Assembly: GCA_949752735.1 (NCBI GenBank) | Contig: OX457053.1 | Location: forward strand, 9,861,138-9,925,137 | Length of the DNA: 64,000 nt | Reading direction: 5' to 3' | Source: Lumbricus terrestris | Taxonomy: Eukaryota; Annelida; Clitellata; Crassiclitellata; Lumbricidae | Shown here: positions 1 through 10,807 of the stretch, one piece after another | Layout: the number at the start of each line of letters is the position of its first letter | How positions within the stretch are numbered: position 1 is the first letter of the stretch | The notes under the pieces: generated by a model | Told to the model about the DNA's origin: nothing | Seen by the model: only the letters and a program-made list of their open reading frames with translations | Databases searched by the model: none | Made by a program: the position numbers and the translations under genes

Positions 1-276
1 CCGGAGGCCAGGAAGAGGATGAATCCAACTGAGGCGAATCTCGTGGACTGGGCCAAGTACCAGCTATACGCAATTTCAGCAGATTGCGCATATATATAAT
101 GTATATATATATATAATTATGACCCATATATATAATTTTATATATATATATATATATGAGGTCATGGAAGTTGTTCAGCAGCCGACGAAATTGAAGTAGG
201 CCTATGTAAAGAAGATGTTAATACAATTCAATGCAATGTTTTCGCGGACAAACGCAGGGCATGCAGACTGCAAACA

Positions 277-278
<2 letters not shown>

Positions 279-329
<51 letters not shown>
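279..329. repeat. (TA)n microsatellite
   Basis: About 50 bp of uninterrupted AT alternation. Shorter TATA-rich tracts lie at 89-160. No gene is visible in 1-420. Confidence 0.95.
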
Positions 330-332
<3 letters not shown>

Positions 333-420
333 GTCGTTGACCTCAGATTAATTAGGCCTATAATATTATTATTATCGCTGGAACTTTTCTGTATATATGA
401 TTATATATGCCACGTACATG

Positions 421-452
421 TTAGCCTGCCTGCCTGCCTGCCCGCCCGCCCG

Positions 453-499
<47 letters not shown>

Positions 500-540
500 T
501 CCTGCCTGCCTGCCTTCCTGCCTGCCTGCCTATCTGTCTG
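421..540. repeat. (CTGC)n microsatellite
   Basis: A tetranucleotide CTGC/CTTC/CCGC tract of about 120 bp. It gives spurious Leu-Pro-Ala-Cys ORFs on + and Gly-Arg-Gln ORFs on -. No coding evidence. Confidence 0.95.
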
Positions 541-639
541 CTTGAATTTTATATATCTATGAACTTGGTTGTATTTAGTCCATAAGGTTGTTTTGACCGG
601 CCCAGCATGTTGCAACATATAATAATATTATAGGTCTAC

Positions 640-720
640 CTATTGTAATTGTAATTGTAATTATGAATTTATATGGCGCCACTTCAAGAGAGACTCAGCA
701 GAGGTGCTCCCTACCTGACC
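640..720 (-). mobile_element. LINE/SINE 3' tail remnant
   Basis: A short (TTGTAA)n-like tract is followed by the inverted tail word seen many times in this window (TTTATATGGCGCC, then CTTCAAGAG and AGGTGCTCC). This matches the 3' end of a LINE-related retroposon inserted on -. No protein remnant is attached. Confidence 0.5.
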
Positions 721-1640
721 TCAAATCAAAGTCAAAGAGAATGGGTTTTCAAACGCTATATACCTACATGACATTGTGTGCATGAAAACAGACAGGCGAG
801 CAGATTTTCATCGAACTATATTCCTATAATGTATAGGCCTACGGTACACGCTAAGTCTGTTTTCTTTAGTCGTGGCTTGACTGGGAGTGCATCCGAGATC
901 ATTATATAGGGGCGCTATATAAAGGCTCAGAATGGATCAATGAATGATATTTCGGACATGTCTACAGGCTGCAGTGCTGCAGTCTAAAATCGAAAAAATG
1001 ACGTAGACGCAATGATGACGTCATCATCGTATTGTTAAATCATTTCCGCCCAAAGATCTCGGTGAGGGTTGCAGGCGTATTCGACATTTTCGGAAAATTT
1101 CTCCCAAATTTCATCGAAATTTTGCCCAATTCTGCTGCGCCAACTGCAGTTTCGATCGAATCTTCGTCAAATGTTGCCAGGTAAACCAAAATAATAGTAT
1201 CATTACAAAACGACGATTTATCAAGTCGAATTTTGCAATTTTCAGATCGAGTTAGCATAATAAGCTGCAAATCTTGAAGTAAGCTTTCATTTGTCGATGA
1301 AATTCAATATATTATGTGACGCCATTATGATTTCGCCATGTATTTTTTCCAGTTTTCAGCTCGTTTGATTAAAAAAACTATATCTAGAATTATTTTTTGA
1401 GTTAGCTAACAACACTCAATCGTTTTTATTGCGCCCACTAGATTCTACGTTTAATGAATGCAGGTTTTCGATGTTTAATGATTTCATTTAATTTAATTGC
1501 AAATTTTCATGTTTTTATTTGTTTGAGTTTTATAAAATGAATTAGAACATATAGATTCTAAATATGCTAAATTTTATTTCAGTAAGTAATTGAAACTTGG
1601 TATCGTTATGACTCTCAGTTGTTACTCAACTTAAAGCATT

Positions 1641-1916
1641 TTAATTTTCTACGGAATGGTATAGAAGGTCATTTTGTCTTAATTTTCAACGGAATGGTAT
1701 AGGCTACATATAGAAGGCCATTTTGTCTTAATTTTCAACGGAATGGTATAGAGGGCCATTTTGTCTTAATTTTCAACGGAATGGTATAGAGGGCCATTTT
1801 GTCTTAATTTTCAACGGAATGGTATAGAGGGCCATTTTGTCTTAATTTTCAACGGAATGGTATAGAGGACCATTTTGTCTTAATTTTCAACGGAATAGTA
1901 TAGAAGGCCATTTTGT
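1641..1916. repeat. 38-bp minisatellite, about 7 copies
   Basis: The unit carries GGAATGGTATAGAGGGCC then ATTTTGTCTTAATTTTC. The second copy has a short insertion (GCTACATATAGA). The copies are almost identical, so the array is young. It lies in AT-rich DNA (1260-2160) where I see no gene. Confidence 0.9.
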
Positions 1917-3154
1917 CGTTCTCCATAAAAACGAAGTAGATTCAATTATCCGACTTCGACTCGAGCAGGCCTACAGTTGAACGGGAAGATCTTAACAACA
2001 GGAGGTGAAAGCCAAGTTATTCTAATAGTTTTGCCATTATAATTTAGCTGATAATATTTTACACTTTGTTTGGTCTAACGGTCTAACGGAATTTTCTGTT
2101 AGCTGCCAGTGGCGCTTTCTGTTGTGTTGTTTGACTCGGGTCTGTTGAAAAATAAGTTAGCCCCTCCCACTCCTGGCTTGGCCGATCAGGAGCGTTCCAA
2201 CACTTAGGCCATTAGTGTTAAGTTACCGAACCTGTTGTAGCCGACCTGCGTGTCGTGCGAAGCTGGCCGTATTTCGTATAACTTGTGCCTGTAATCGTTC
2301 TGCGGTGTGTCAGATTGAATTTGAATAAACGAATATTATTATTATTATTATAACTGAAGGTCCTGAAATGCATCGGAGTTCAACTGAATTCAGTGATACA
2401 AACGCTGGTTCCTTTCTCAACTTTATTCACTGTGATAACTGATAAAGTTCTAAGCAGAACCGGCGACAGAGATTCCGGGTCTCAATCTTCAGACAGAGCA
2501 GTCACGTACCTCTAATCTATCAACCGTATTTTTGGGAAAGCAAGAGTAAGAATATATCTGGACAGTTTTTAGGGAAATGCGGGTGAGAATTGCCGGAAGA
2601 TTGTAGACGTTGACCCCCAGTTTTCCATGGGACCCCCGTAGTAAAGTCCCCCTGTTATTTTCCTACAGTTCTCATACTGGGCAAATGTGCTTAGCGACTT
2701 TCTAGAATGCTTGACTATTTGACTGTTGAAGCAACGATGTTGTACTAGATGTTGTAGTCAATCTGTTTTCTGCTTTCCGTTGTTGGTGGACTGATCGCTG
2801 AAACATTTCCTTTGTTAAGAATCGTCCGTCTTCAGAGGTAGCAACTAGCAAGCAACCATCAGACGAATTGCCATCAATCGGTAGGTGGCGATTCTTGCGA
2901 TTGGAGCGACATCTGACGACTGTAGTACGTATACTTCCAATACAAGCGTAAGAATATAGTTATTTAGAAATTTGCTATGGAAATGAGCATAAGAAACTTT
3001 CTAGATGAGGTGAACTGAGGAGGATGATTGGGTTAACTAAAGTTTAAAATACGAATTGAATGCCACCCATGCAATGTATTTAGATTTGATGACTTATTTT
3101 TAGCTGTTTGATGGCCACAGGTTGAGCGCTTGTGACTTTGTGAGGGGCCGTTTA

Positions 3155-3431
3155 CAGTGGCGTAGCCAGGAATTTATGATGGGGGGATTTGGGAGTTTTA
3201 TGGCCTGGCCGGATGCCCTTTCTGACACGAACCCAACAGTATTACAGTAAATAAAAAGAGAATAAATTACCTAAGGGATTCCAATGGAATAAAGTAAGAA
3301 AAACAATTGTTACTACAAGCAATTGTTTTGTTTTCCTTATTTAAGTGGATAAATAACCTTTAAGCCGTAAAAAACTTTTTTTTATGCCAATGGGAGGGTT
3401 TAACCCCGAAACCCCCTTGTCTGCGCCACTG
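3155..3431. mobile_element. hAT-like MITE, copy 1
   Basis: A 277-bp element starting CAGTGGCGTAG and ending CGCCACTG. It is flanked by GCCGTTTA (3147-3154) and GCTGTTTA (3432-3439), an 8-bp target duplication with one mismatch. A second copy of the same family, in inverted orientation, is at 54817-55074. Eight-bp duplications and CAG-G ends are typical of non-autonomous hAT transposons. No transposase is encoded. Confidence 0.85.
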
Positions 3432-3913
3432 GCTGTTTAGCAGCTGTTTAGTGGCTCTGTGTATTATGTCTTGTTACATTACACTTTATGATATGATAAT
3501 GCTGAAATTGTCTGGTGTTTTTTTGGGGTGAAGTGGCAAAGATCCTTAAAGGAGATTCGACATCCGTCGACTGATGACGCTTCTCTTGGATGGAGTGACT
3601 AGCGACACCTAGCAACAGGAGCCGCGGTTCACGCAAGTTATTAAAACCCAGCTTAAAGACCAGTTTGCTCCTCGTATTCTCTCGTAAATCAGAATATGAG
3701 GAGCAAACCTTGGCTTTTAAGCATATCTAAACGTTGGAGTCTTCTCTCTCAACGCAAGTACATGTATCTATAATTACAACAAAATGAAAATTAAATGAAA
3801 AAACTTTTTTGTTGCCGGATTTTGAAAATAATTTGATTTCGCGGTTCGATGTGATAATTCTTTTTGTATATTCAACGTGCTCATTTTTATCCTCGCCTCA
3901 GAAGTTAGATTAG

Positions 3914-4052
3914 AAGTGGCGGCGCTAGGGGGGCTAGGGGGTTAAACCTCCCCCCTAAAAAAGGTCATCCTTTTTTCCCATGTAAAAATAAAAATTTTGG
4001 ACGATTTACCCCCTTTAGTTCCCACAAAACTGAAATCCTGGCGCCGTCACTG
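3914..4052. mobile_element. Short hAT-like MITE
   Basis: A 139-bp element with ends AAGTGGCGGCGC and GCGCCGTCACTG. It is flanked by perfect 8-bp duplications TAGATTAG (3906-3913 and 4053-4060). The first base of the usual CAGTGGCGG terminus is changed to A. Interior T- and A-rich words (AAAAAAGGTCATC) recur in other elements of the window. Confidence 0.85.
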
Positions 4053-4341
4053 TAGATTAGATTCCCTGAACATTGTTACAGTTCCTGGATCACCATAGAC
4101 TATAGTGCCTAATAATATAATTTGAATTGGTTTACATTGTCAACCTCTGTATAACCGGTCGTACGTCTCTTTTCGCTATGTAATGTAAACGACGTGAAAA
4201 TGTTGATATGTTACAGAGGCCTGTGACTTGTCCGGCAGTTTTGGCACCGTCCGTCCTGGCCGCCTCTCAGCTCTGTCGGCTCTGGCACCGTCTCCCTGAC
4301 AGAAGGTCCAGCCAGTACTGGTGTCGTCAGTATTAATTTCG

Positions 4342-4461
4342 TAGGCGTTTGAACTGGTAGGGTTTTTGGTACCGTTGTACCATTAAGTGACTATTAGCTC
4401 ATAGGCGTTTGAACTGTTAGGTTTTTGGTACCGTTGTACCATTAAGTGACTATTAGCTATA
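4342..4461. repeat. 60-bp direct duplication
   Basis: Two neighbouring copies containing GGCGTTTGAACTG, TTTTTGGTACCGTTG and CCATTAAGTGACTATTAG. The period is about 60 bp with a few differences. No function is visible. Confidence 0.85.
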
Positions 4462-4555
4462 GGCCTATAGCTGGCACCGTCGTCACTGGCATCGCACCGC
4501 AACTGTGACATCTGTTGGATGCGCGACTGTTTCCGGCAGCAATCGACACATCTCG

Positions 4556-5207
4556 GATGGAATTCTTTACTAGAAGGATGGAGTTCTTCACTCGAAGGAT
4601 GGAGTTCTTTACTCAAAGGATGGAGTTCTTTACTAGAAGGATGGAGTTCTTTACTCGAAAGATGAGTTCTTTACTCGAAAGATGGAGTTCTTTACTCGAA
4701 GGATGGAGTTCTTTACTCGAAGGATGGAGTTCTTTACTAGAAGGATGGAGTTCTTTACTCGAAAGATGGAGTTCTTTACTCGAAGGATGGAGTTCTTTAC
4801 TAGAAGGATGGAGTTCTTTACTCGAAAGATGAGTTCTTTACTCGAAAGATGGAGTTCTTTACTCGAAGGATGGAGTTCTTTACTCGAAAGATGGAGTTCT
4901 TTACTCGAAGGATGGAGTTCTTTACTCGAAGGATGGGGTTCTTTACTCGAAGGATGGAGTTCTTTACTCGAAGGATGGGGTTCTTTACTCGAAGGATGGA
5001 GTTCTTTACTCGAAGGATGGAGTTCTTCACTCGAAGGATGGAGTTCTTTACTCGAAGGATGGGGTTCTTTACTCGAAGGATGGAGTTCTTTACTCGAAGG
5101 ATGGAGTTCTTCACTCGAAGGATGGAGTTCTTTACTCGAAGGATGGGGTTCTTTACTCGAAGGATGGAGTTCTTTACTCGAAAGATGGAGTTCTTTTCTC
5201 GAATGAT
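4556..5207. repeat. 21-bp minisatellite, about 31 copies
   Basis: The unit is GATGGAGTTCTTTACTCGAA plus G. Because 21 is a multiple of three, frames stay open: MEFFTRR or WSSLLEG repeats on +, and a KNSILRV-type repeat on -. Two units lost one base (near 4661 and 4829), which shifts the + frames. Point variants (AGAGTT/GGGGTT, TTTACT/TTCACT, CTCGAA/CTAGAA) recur in blocks, suggesting local amplification. I see no splice sites, start context or composition that would support translation. Confidence 0.9.
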
Positions 5208-5374
5208 GGATACAATTCTGGACCTGAGCGACTACGCCGATCCAGTTGGCCGTCGTTCGTGGCAGCAGCTAGGTTAGTTTGAGTTTCTATGAATATTCGA
5301 CGTATATTGACCACTGTGATTATGACTTAAATGACTTAAATGACTTAAATGACCTAAATGACTTAAATAACTTA

Positions 5375-6510
5375 GCGTCTTGCTATGTATCGAGATTTAA
5401 ATCATGATTTTCATCAGACGCATGATCCTACCTTTGTATTTGACTCCTTCTATTCTACTAACTCTTTTTACCTATGTCTATTTTCTCTATTTTTCCTTCC
5501 ATCGATCACTGTTTTAATTTTCGACTGATCTCATTTTATAAATAATATACCTCATAGGATGCAATGTCCCACCCTGGGCCTATACTATCCTACGTTGCGA
5601 GTTGCTCTCTGTGGCACCACTTCTAACAGAGACGTACACTTGACCAGCCACGATATTATACAATAGGCCAATACTAGTTGCATTGTATTGTAGGCTAATT
5701 GTAAGGCTCTATATATAGTGATCCAGAAATTGTGGAGCGTTCAGGGTTTGTAATCTAACCTCTGAGGCGTTGATAAAATGAACACGTTGAATACGAAAAG
5801 AATTATCACATTGAACCGCGAAATTCAATAATTTTTAATACTCGGCAATTAAAACTATAATTATGTTTAATTCGCTTTTTTACGGTCGCCGTTTTTTCCG
5901 GTCAGTTGGTGTTTCTTGTCTTCTGCATTTTGATTACAAGTTTAAATGTGATTTGAATTGAAGTCTTGTGCAATGATAATGGTGATGCAATGGGTTAGAT
6001 TAGGTCTATTGACTTATAATTATGATCATTGTATTTCCGTTTTAGATATAATTATTATCCGTGTTTCCTCCTTTGTCTTATAATAGACTGTTCTTATCTC
6101 AGTTTTACTTTAGAGCATCCTATTTATATCTCACTTTGGTCTCTTTCGCTCTAAATATTCGCTCTATCTCATTGTATGCCTTCTGTCTTGCACCGCTGTC
6201 TTGCTTTAGAAGGTCGTTTTTGGCGATTATATAATTAATTATATATATGTTATTCTATGATCCATTGATACTCTATAGTTTTTTTAGAATTGTCTCCACA
6301 TTCACCAATTCAACAGAGGGATGTTTACGACTTGTAACGCATTGAGGAAGAGATCAAGTGGTCCGCCGCTTAGAGGTCTCATCTCAGACAAATATAGATG
6401 CACGTGTAAGTGCTGTCACCTTGCCGTTTCCATACCTCACACAATGTCGTTATCAACAGGATGTCATAGGAATTATTTTGAACGAATCTGTTGTATATCA
6501 CAATATCAGG
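5375..6510. other. No gene recognised
   Basis: AT-rich intergenic or intronic DNA after a short TGACTTAAA run (5320-5373). The 80-94 residue ORFs near 6321-6605 end in a (GGGGT)n tract (6516-6556) and show no domain. A (TA)n tract follows at 6760-6810. Confidence 0.6.
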
Positions 6511-6754
6511 CGAAATGGGATGGGTGGGGTGGGGTGGGGTGGGGTGGGGTTGGGGCGATGGGTGGGGGAATTAAAGAGCTGCTCAAGAATTGTTTGGTGA
6601 CCTGAGGAATGTGGTGGGCAACATGCATCACATATTCTCTGTATAGTCTCCTATAGAAATGACAAGGCTGAATTATTAATTTGGGTGTAGACCCATTACG
6701 AGTCTCTCTCGAAAGCAGTTTTATTTTCCGTCTTGACGTATTATTCTTAAGAAT

Positions 6755-6814
<60 letters not shown>

Positions 6815-6914
6815 TAGTTATATTCGATTCAGCAAATGTGATTAAGTAGAGAGCCACCGAAAATCGCTATTCGTTTCATATGCTCTCAGACTCTCGTTCA
6901 GTTGACTGTTTAAA

Positions 6915-6988
6915 GACACTGATTAGTGTCGCCCTCCTCCTTTGTCCAGGCCTGGGACTGGCACCTGCAGAGTGCAACCAGTGGCGGA
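6915..6988 (-). repeat. Dispersed SINE-tail family, copy 1
   Basis: Contains GATTAGTGTCGCCCTCCTCC, TTTGTCCAGGCCTGGGACTG and GCAACCAGTGGCGG. This is the reverse complement of the copies at 9303 and 16303. The same 3' words occur in the tRNA-derived SINE at 50922, so these are probably 5'-truncated retroposons. Confidence 0.7.
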
Positions 6989-7617
6989 ATTTCATTTGAA
7001 CAGTACCGATTTACGAGTATATATAGATCTATTCATAATCCCTAATCCCTATCCCTATAATTGGCCGGTCCAATGCGTGGAATGATTTTAGTATCAATGG
7101 TGCACCGTGTATAGCTGTATATGTATATATTCTAGGCAGGTATGTAGCTATATATTTAATATTATACAATATATATATATATATTAATTTCTCTAAGCCA
7201 CGATTTGCATTAAATATTGCCTCTGCCTAATTAAACCACACTCTAGCCCTAACTCTTGATCCTGCACGTATGCTAATTCTGCATAGACTTGCTCGGGCTT
7301 GCTCAGCGGATCGGTCATAGATCTCGACAGCGGACGAGCAGTCTAGCTGCATGACGATTGGAGGACATATAGCGATAGAGGGTGACACTCTACCATCACC
7401 AGCGACACCAAGCGATATTCCTGCCCTGCAGACCCATCGCACCTGGCAGTAGAGAGACACACACACACAGCGAGACTCGCGGTTCGGACGAACGCGAACC
7501 AACCTGCCCGCACCGCATAGCAGTCATCGCGATCGCCTCTCTCGACCGGTTTGCATTCCAAGCACTCCGCAGCTATGCCTTGCACCTGGCGGCCATCGAT
7601 CAACGTCATCTAAAGCC

Positions 7618-7765
7618 GTCGCTGATTGGCTGTCGCCGTCTCTTACCCGTTCCCTGATTGGTCGAGCGGCGCAGGTGCGACGATGGGTATGTAAATAATC
7701 TTCTCCGCAGGTGTACGGTTTCTTTCAGCTGTCCCGACATAAAAGCTGCGACGCATACCAACCGA
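7618..7765 (+). promoter_or_regulatory. Putative promoter of the HLH gene
   Basis: Two inverted CCAAT boxes (ATTGG in GCTGATTGGCTG near 7620 and in CTGATTGGTCG near 7654) lie about 100 bp upstream of a TATA-like CATAAAAG (near 7737). A GC-rich transcribed leader with CAGCTG E-box words (near 7728 and 7802) follows. Spacing fits a start site near 7765-7775. This is inferred from motifs only. Confidence 0.55.
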
Positions 7766-7939
7766 CTGCGAGGGTTGACTGAGTCACTGCCGTGCAGGAA
7801 ACAGCTGAGGAAGGGGGACAGAAGAAAGCCAAGGAGACTCCGAGGACTGCTGGACGATTGTGTTTAGTTGTGAGAGATATCGTCCAGAGAGAGACACGGT
7901 GTAAACGGGAAGGAAGAATTTAAGTAACAGACTTTGATC

Positions 7940-8119
7940 ATGTTGAAGATATTATCTGATTCGCGGTCTGGCCACTCGAGGCGACGGCATCCGCGATGTC
8001 GTGTGTACCCGGGACAGAGGGTTTCGCGAAAGTACCGGCGGGCTGTTGTGCGACGAGCGGAGTACAGACGACTGCAGAAGCTGATTCCGAATATAGCGCG
8101 AAGGAGAAAAGTCCCAGAG
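7940..8119 (+). CDS. HLH protein, coding exon 1
   Basis: This exon starts a helix-loop-helix protein, probably a transcriptional regulator acting by dimerisation. ATG 7940 is the first in its frame after an in-frame TAA at 7925. The exon encodes 60 residues: an Arg-rich N-terminus, then helix 1 (EYRRLQKLIPNIA) and the loop start RRRKVPE. It ends at 8119 in phase 0 before a good donor (CCAGAG/GTAAGA). Helix 2 is in the next exon (9962-10040). The segment before helix 1 (RKYRRAVVRRA) is basic but lacks the ERxR signature of DNA-binding bHLH proteins, so an ID/Emc-like or orphan HLH protein is more likely than a proneural type. The joined protein is about 215 residues. The domain call is firm; the subfamily is open. 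Confidence 0.8.
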
Positions 8120-8135
8120 GTAAGACCATGTAATC

Positions 8136-8205
8136 TTCATCATCATCATCATCATCATCATAATCATCATAATCATCATCATCATCATCATCATCATCGT
8201 CGTCG

Positions 8206-8249
<44 letters not shown>

Positions 8250-8338
8250 GTCATCATCATCGTCATCATCATCTTCATCATCATCATCATCACCATCTTC
8301 ATCGTCATCATCATCATTGTCATCATCATCATCATCAC
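8136..8338. repeat. (CAT)n tract forming a LINE tail
   Basis: About 200 bp of CAT repeats with CGT and CTT interruptions, starting 17 bp after the HLH exon donor. On - it directly continues a LINE-like ORF end (8340-8558) as (GAT)n, as expected for a retroposon with a short-repeat 3' tail. Poly-His and poly-Asp ORFs here are artefacts. Confidence 0.85.
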
Positions 8339-8339
8339 G

Positions 8340-8558
8340 GTTCATAGGCCAAGGTTGTCCATTGCATTGTTTATCACTTTCTTCCCCAGAGTCCCGATCT
8401 TTTGCTGCATTTCTTCCGTTTTGTGGATCTTGTTGACACCAGTCGCTGATGTCATCAATCAATTCTCTGTTAGGTCTGTTTAGACCATGCAATACTTTGC
8501 AATGATCTGATGTTGGAATTTTCTTCCGTCCAAAGCTCGGCAGTGCACACATGGCCAT
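8340..8558 (-). pseudogene. LINE ORF 3' fragment
   Basis: The - frame reads RPNRELIDDISDWCQQ, followed by AAKDRD, then runs into the GAT repeat. Arg-rich, W-containing 'DDIxxW...AxDR' tails are typical of the C-terminal end of LINE endonuclease/reverse transcriptase ORFs. The reverse transcriptase core is absent. The fragment sits in intron 1 of the HLH gene, opposite to it. Confidence 0.55.
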
Positions 8559-8710
8559 TCATTCATTCATTCATTTATTCGTTTATTCATTCATTCATTC
8601 ATTCATTCATTCATTCATCTATTCATCCATTTCGAAAATTTATATAGCTCCTCCTTCAAGAAGGCTGCCCAAAAGCGCTCCAAGCCCAGCCACGACCAAA
8701 GAGAAAGGTC
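8556..8710 (-). mobile_element. Retroposon 3' tail with (ATTC)n
   Basis: An ATTC tetranucleotide run (8557-8625) abuts the recurrent inverted tail AAATTTATATAGCTCCTCC, TTCAAGAAGGCTGCCC and AAGCGCTCC. This is a LINE/SINE 3' end inserted on -, with the microsatellite as its terminal repeat. Confidence 0.6.
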
Positions 8711-9302
8711 TTGAGCATATAGACAAATAATTTATAATAGATGGCAGAGATATAATCTTGCGTCAATGACTTTCCCACGGTCCCTAAACAAATACCGTCT
8801 TAGTTAGAGGAAGTTCCGACCTGCACTGTCTACCTGAGAAACGTCTGGCTCTATCCAATCACTTACCGAGACCCACTTAGATAGGCTGGGTGGGCTTCCC
8901 TGATGAAGAGACTATGAAGCACTTCAGCGATAGGCTTTCTTTTCTAATCAAAGATAGTTGAGTTTGCAGATACGCCACTCGATGCGTCATATTGTCCAGG
9001 GTCCTCACCTAACAAAATGCCGATCCCCGGTGGGTGTTGGGGGGTTGGGGGTTGGCGCTGCAATCAGCCAAATCGTAGGACAAGTGGGGAGGTCGCATTA
9101 GTGAAGAGGATCCAAATGCCCGCGGCTGAAACAATGGGAGTTGGTCGGAGTTCATTGGGTGAACAGCGTACGCACAGTCACAGACGGTGTGTTGTGCTAA
9201 ACTGTGAAACTTGGCTGACCTATGAACTTTATCATTCCTTACCGATAGGTGGCATATGCTTAGTTGACCACATAGAGATGTGATTGCATTTTAACCTGCT
9301 CA
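8711..9302. other. HLH intron 1, no gene recognised
   Basis: Intronic sequence between HLH exons 1 and 2. An 88-residue ORF at 9017-9283 has no recognisable domain and an unconvincing composition. Confidence 0.5.
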
Positions 9303-9415
9303 ACTCCGCCACTGGTTGTTCTCTGCCAGTGCCAGTCCCAAACCTAGATAAAGGAGGAGGGCGACACTAATCATCTTTGATATATATGGCAGTGTCGTTA
9401 AACATGTAACAAGTT
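9303..9415 (+). repeat. Dispersed SINE-tail family, copy 2
   Basis: Contains CCGCCACTGGTTG, GCCAGTGCCAGTCCCAAACC, AAAGGAGGAGGGCGACACTA and GCAGTGTCGTTAAACATGTA. It is closely similar to 16303-16412, inverse to 6915 and 17055, and shares its end with the SINE at 50922-51137. Confidence 0.75.
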
Positions 9416-9584
9416 TTAACCTGCTGTAAGATCTTTCCTTCAGGTCCTGACCTGAGTCACCTGACCCAGTGAGAATCATTGTAAAGGCTGTTGACTTACT
9501 TTAACGACATGCTTTCATAAGTTTCATGTGCTATGGCATTGTATAGGCCACCATAGACTTCAGTAGTATATAAGTGTTGTTGTA

Positions 9585-9670
9585 GTTTAACGACATTGTT
9601 TCATGTCATGTCGCCCTCCTTTCTTCTCCAGGCTTGGGACTGGCGCTGCCAAAGTACGAGCAGGGGTGGA
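9585..9670 (-). repeat. Dispersed SINE-tail family, copy 3
   Basis: Inverse orientation: TTTAACGACATTG, then TGTCGCCCTCCTTTC and CCAGGCTTGGGACTGGCGCTG. More diverged than copy 2. Confidence 0.65.
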
Positions 9671-9767
9671 GCCAAAAAAGATTAATATGGTCGATAACTT
9701 GAAGATTAGATGCATAGTATTAAGTAATACAGTTTACGTTTGTTGTTTGCATGAATTTCCTGCCAGA

Positions 9768-9955
9768 GTGTAGGCTGCTTATGTTGTATTGCTGTGAGTG
9801 TAGGCTACTTATGCTGTATTGCTGTGAGTGTAGGCTACTTATTTTGTATTGCTGTGAGTGTAGGCTACTTATGTTGTATTGCTGTGAGTGTATGCTATAG
9901 GCTACTTATGTTGCATTGCTGTGAGTGTAGGCTACTTATGTTGTATTGCTGTCAA
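9768..9955. repeat. 30-bp minisatellite next to HLH exon 2
   Basis: About six copies of a unit containing GTGAGTGTAGGCTACTTATG then TTGTATTGCT. The array ends a few bases before the acceptor of HLH exon 2 (CAATTGTAG at 9953-9961). Each unit carries GTGAGT, a perfect-looking splice donor core, and a TTGTATTG stretch resembling part of an acceptor. Confidence 0.85.
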
Positions 9956-9961
9956 TTGTAG

Positions 9962-10040
9962 TTGACCGTCATTCTTGAGGCTGTCAAATACATCGATGTA
10001 CTGCACTCTGCAATTGCTGATCGAGTTCGAACAATAAGAG
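9962..10040 (+). CDS. HLH protein, coding exon 2 (helix 2)
   Basis: A 79-bp exon between TTGTAG and GTACGT. It enters in phase 0 from exon 1 and leaves in phase 1. It encodes LTVILEAVKYIDVLHSAIA followed by DRVRTIR. This is helix 2 of an HLH domain, with the expected hydrophobic pattern and the K-Y-I-x-x-L core; joined to exon 1 it reads KVPE-LTVILEAVKYID. The exon is too short to stand alone as an ORF. It was found because helix 2 was missing, and the phase match on both sides supports it. Confidence 0.8.
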
Positions 10041-10107
10041 GTACGTACATAATTTACATATTTTGTCTGGCGCATCTAGGCTTGCTACATAGTGTACAAT
10101 TGTGGTT

Positions 10108-10562
10108 AATGCAAAGGATCAATCAATCTGATTGATTAATCAATCAACTCACCAATCAATCAATAAATCAGTCGCTCAATCGATCAGTCAACCAATCAGT
10201 CAATCAACTCATCAATCAGTGAATCAATCAGTCAATCAACTCACCAATCAATCAGTCAATCAACTCATCAGTCAATCAACTCATCAATCAGTGAATCAAT
10301 CAGTCAATCAACTCACCAATCAATCAGTCAATCAACTCATCAATCAATCAACTCATCAATCAGTCAATCAATCAGTCAATCAACTCACCAATCAATCAGT
10401 CAATCAACTCATCAATCAACTCATCAATCAGTCAATCAGTCAGTCAATCAACTCACCAATCAATCAGTCAATCAACTCATCAATCAATCAACTCATCAAT
10501 CAGTCAATCAATCAATCAGTTGGTCTGTTGCTCAATCGATCGATCAATCAATTAATCAATCG
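10108..10562. repeat. (CAAT/CAGT)n tetranucleotide array
   Basis: About 450 bp of AATCAATCAGTC-type repeats with regular CAACTCAT and CAACTCACC interruptions. These give a higher-order period of roughly 50-60 bp. The Asn-Gln-Ser ORF across it is an artefact. It lies in HLH intron 2. Confidence 0.9.
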
Positions 10563-10807
10563 TTTATTCGTTATAGATGCAGGGTGTAATGTAATGTAAT
10601 GTAAATCTTCGAGAATTTCTCAGCGCCCACAAAAACTACGTCAGGGAGACCAGCTTATTCACCGGCGCTATATCAAATCAAGTCCGCAATAGCCAGAGCT
10701 GCCGTTTTCGTTCCGGTGCCAGGTCAGAATCCGGGAGGTCAAGCTGCCACGAACGTCACTTGTTACGTTACATGAGGTCTGGCCACCCGCCGTAAAATGT
10801 CGATATA

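Noticed and set aside
2160..2520. Possible LTR end (AATAAA near 2323, then a GGCGACAGAGATT word like a Ty3-type primer-binding region)
   Set aside because: No second LTR, no target duplication and no gag/pol remnant could be found, so the similarity is too weak.
4515..5277. MEFFTRR-type repeat ORFs on + and a KNSILRV repeat on -
   Set aside because: Produced by a 21-bp minisatellite; frames are broken by one-base losses and nothing outside the repeat looks coding.
7934..8558. Poly-His and poly-Asp proteins
   Set aside because: They combine a real HLH exon (up to 8119) or a LINE fragment with a CAT/GAT microsatellite; the join is not a protein.
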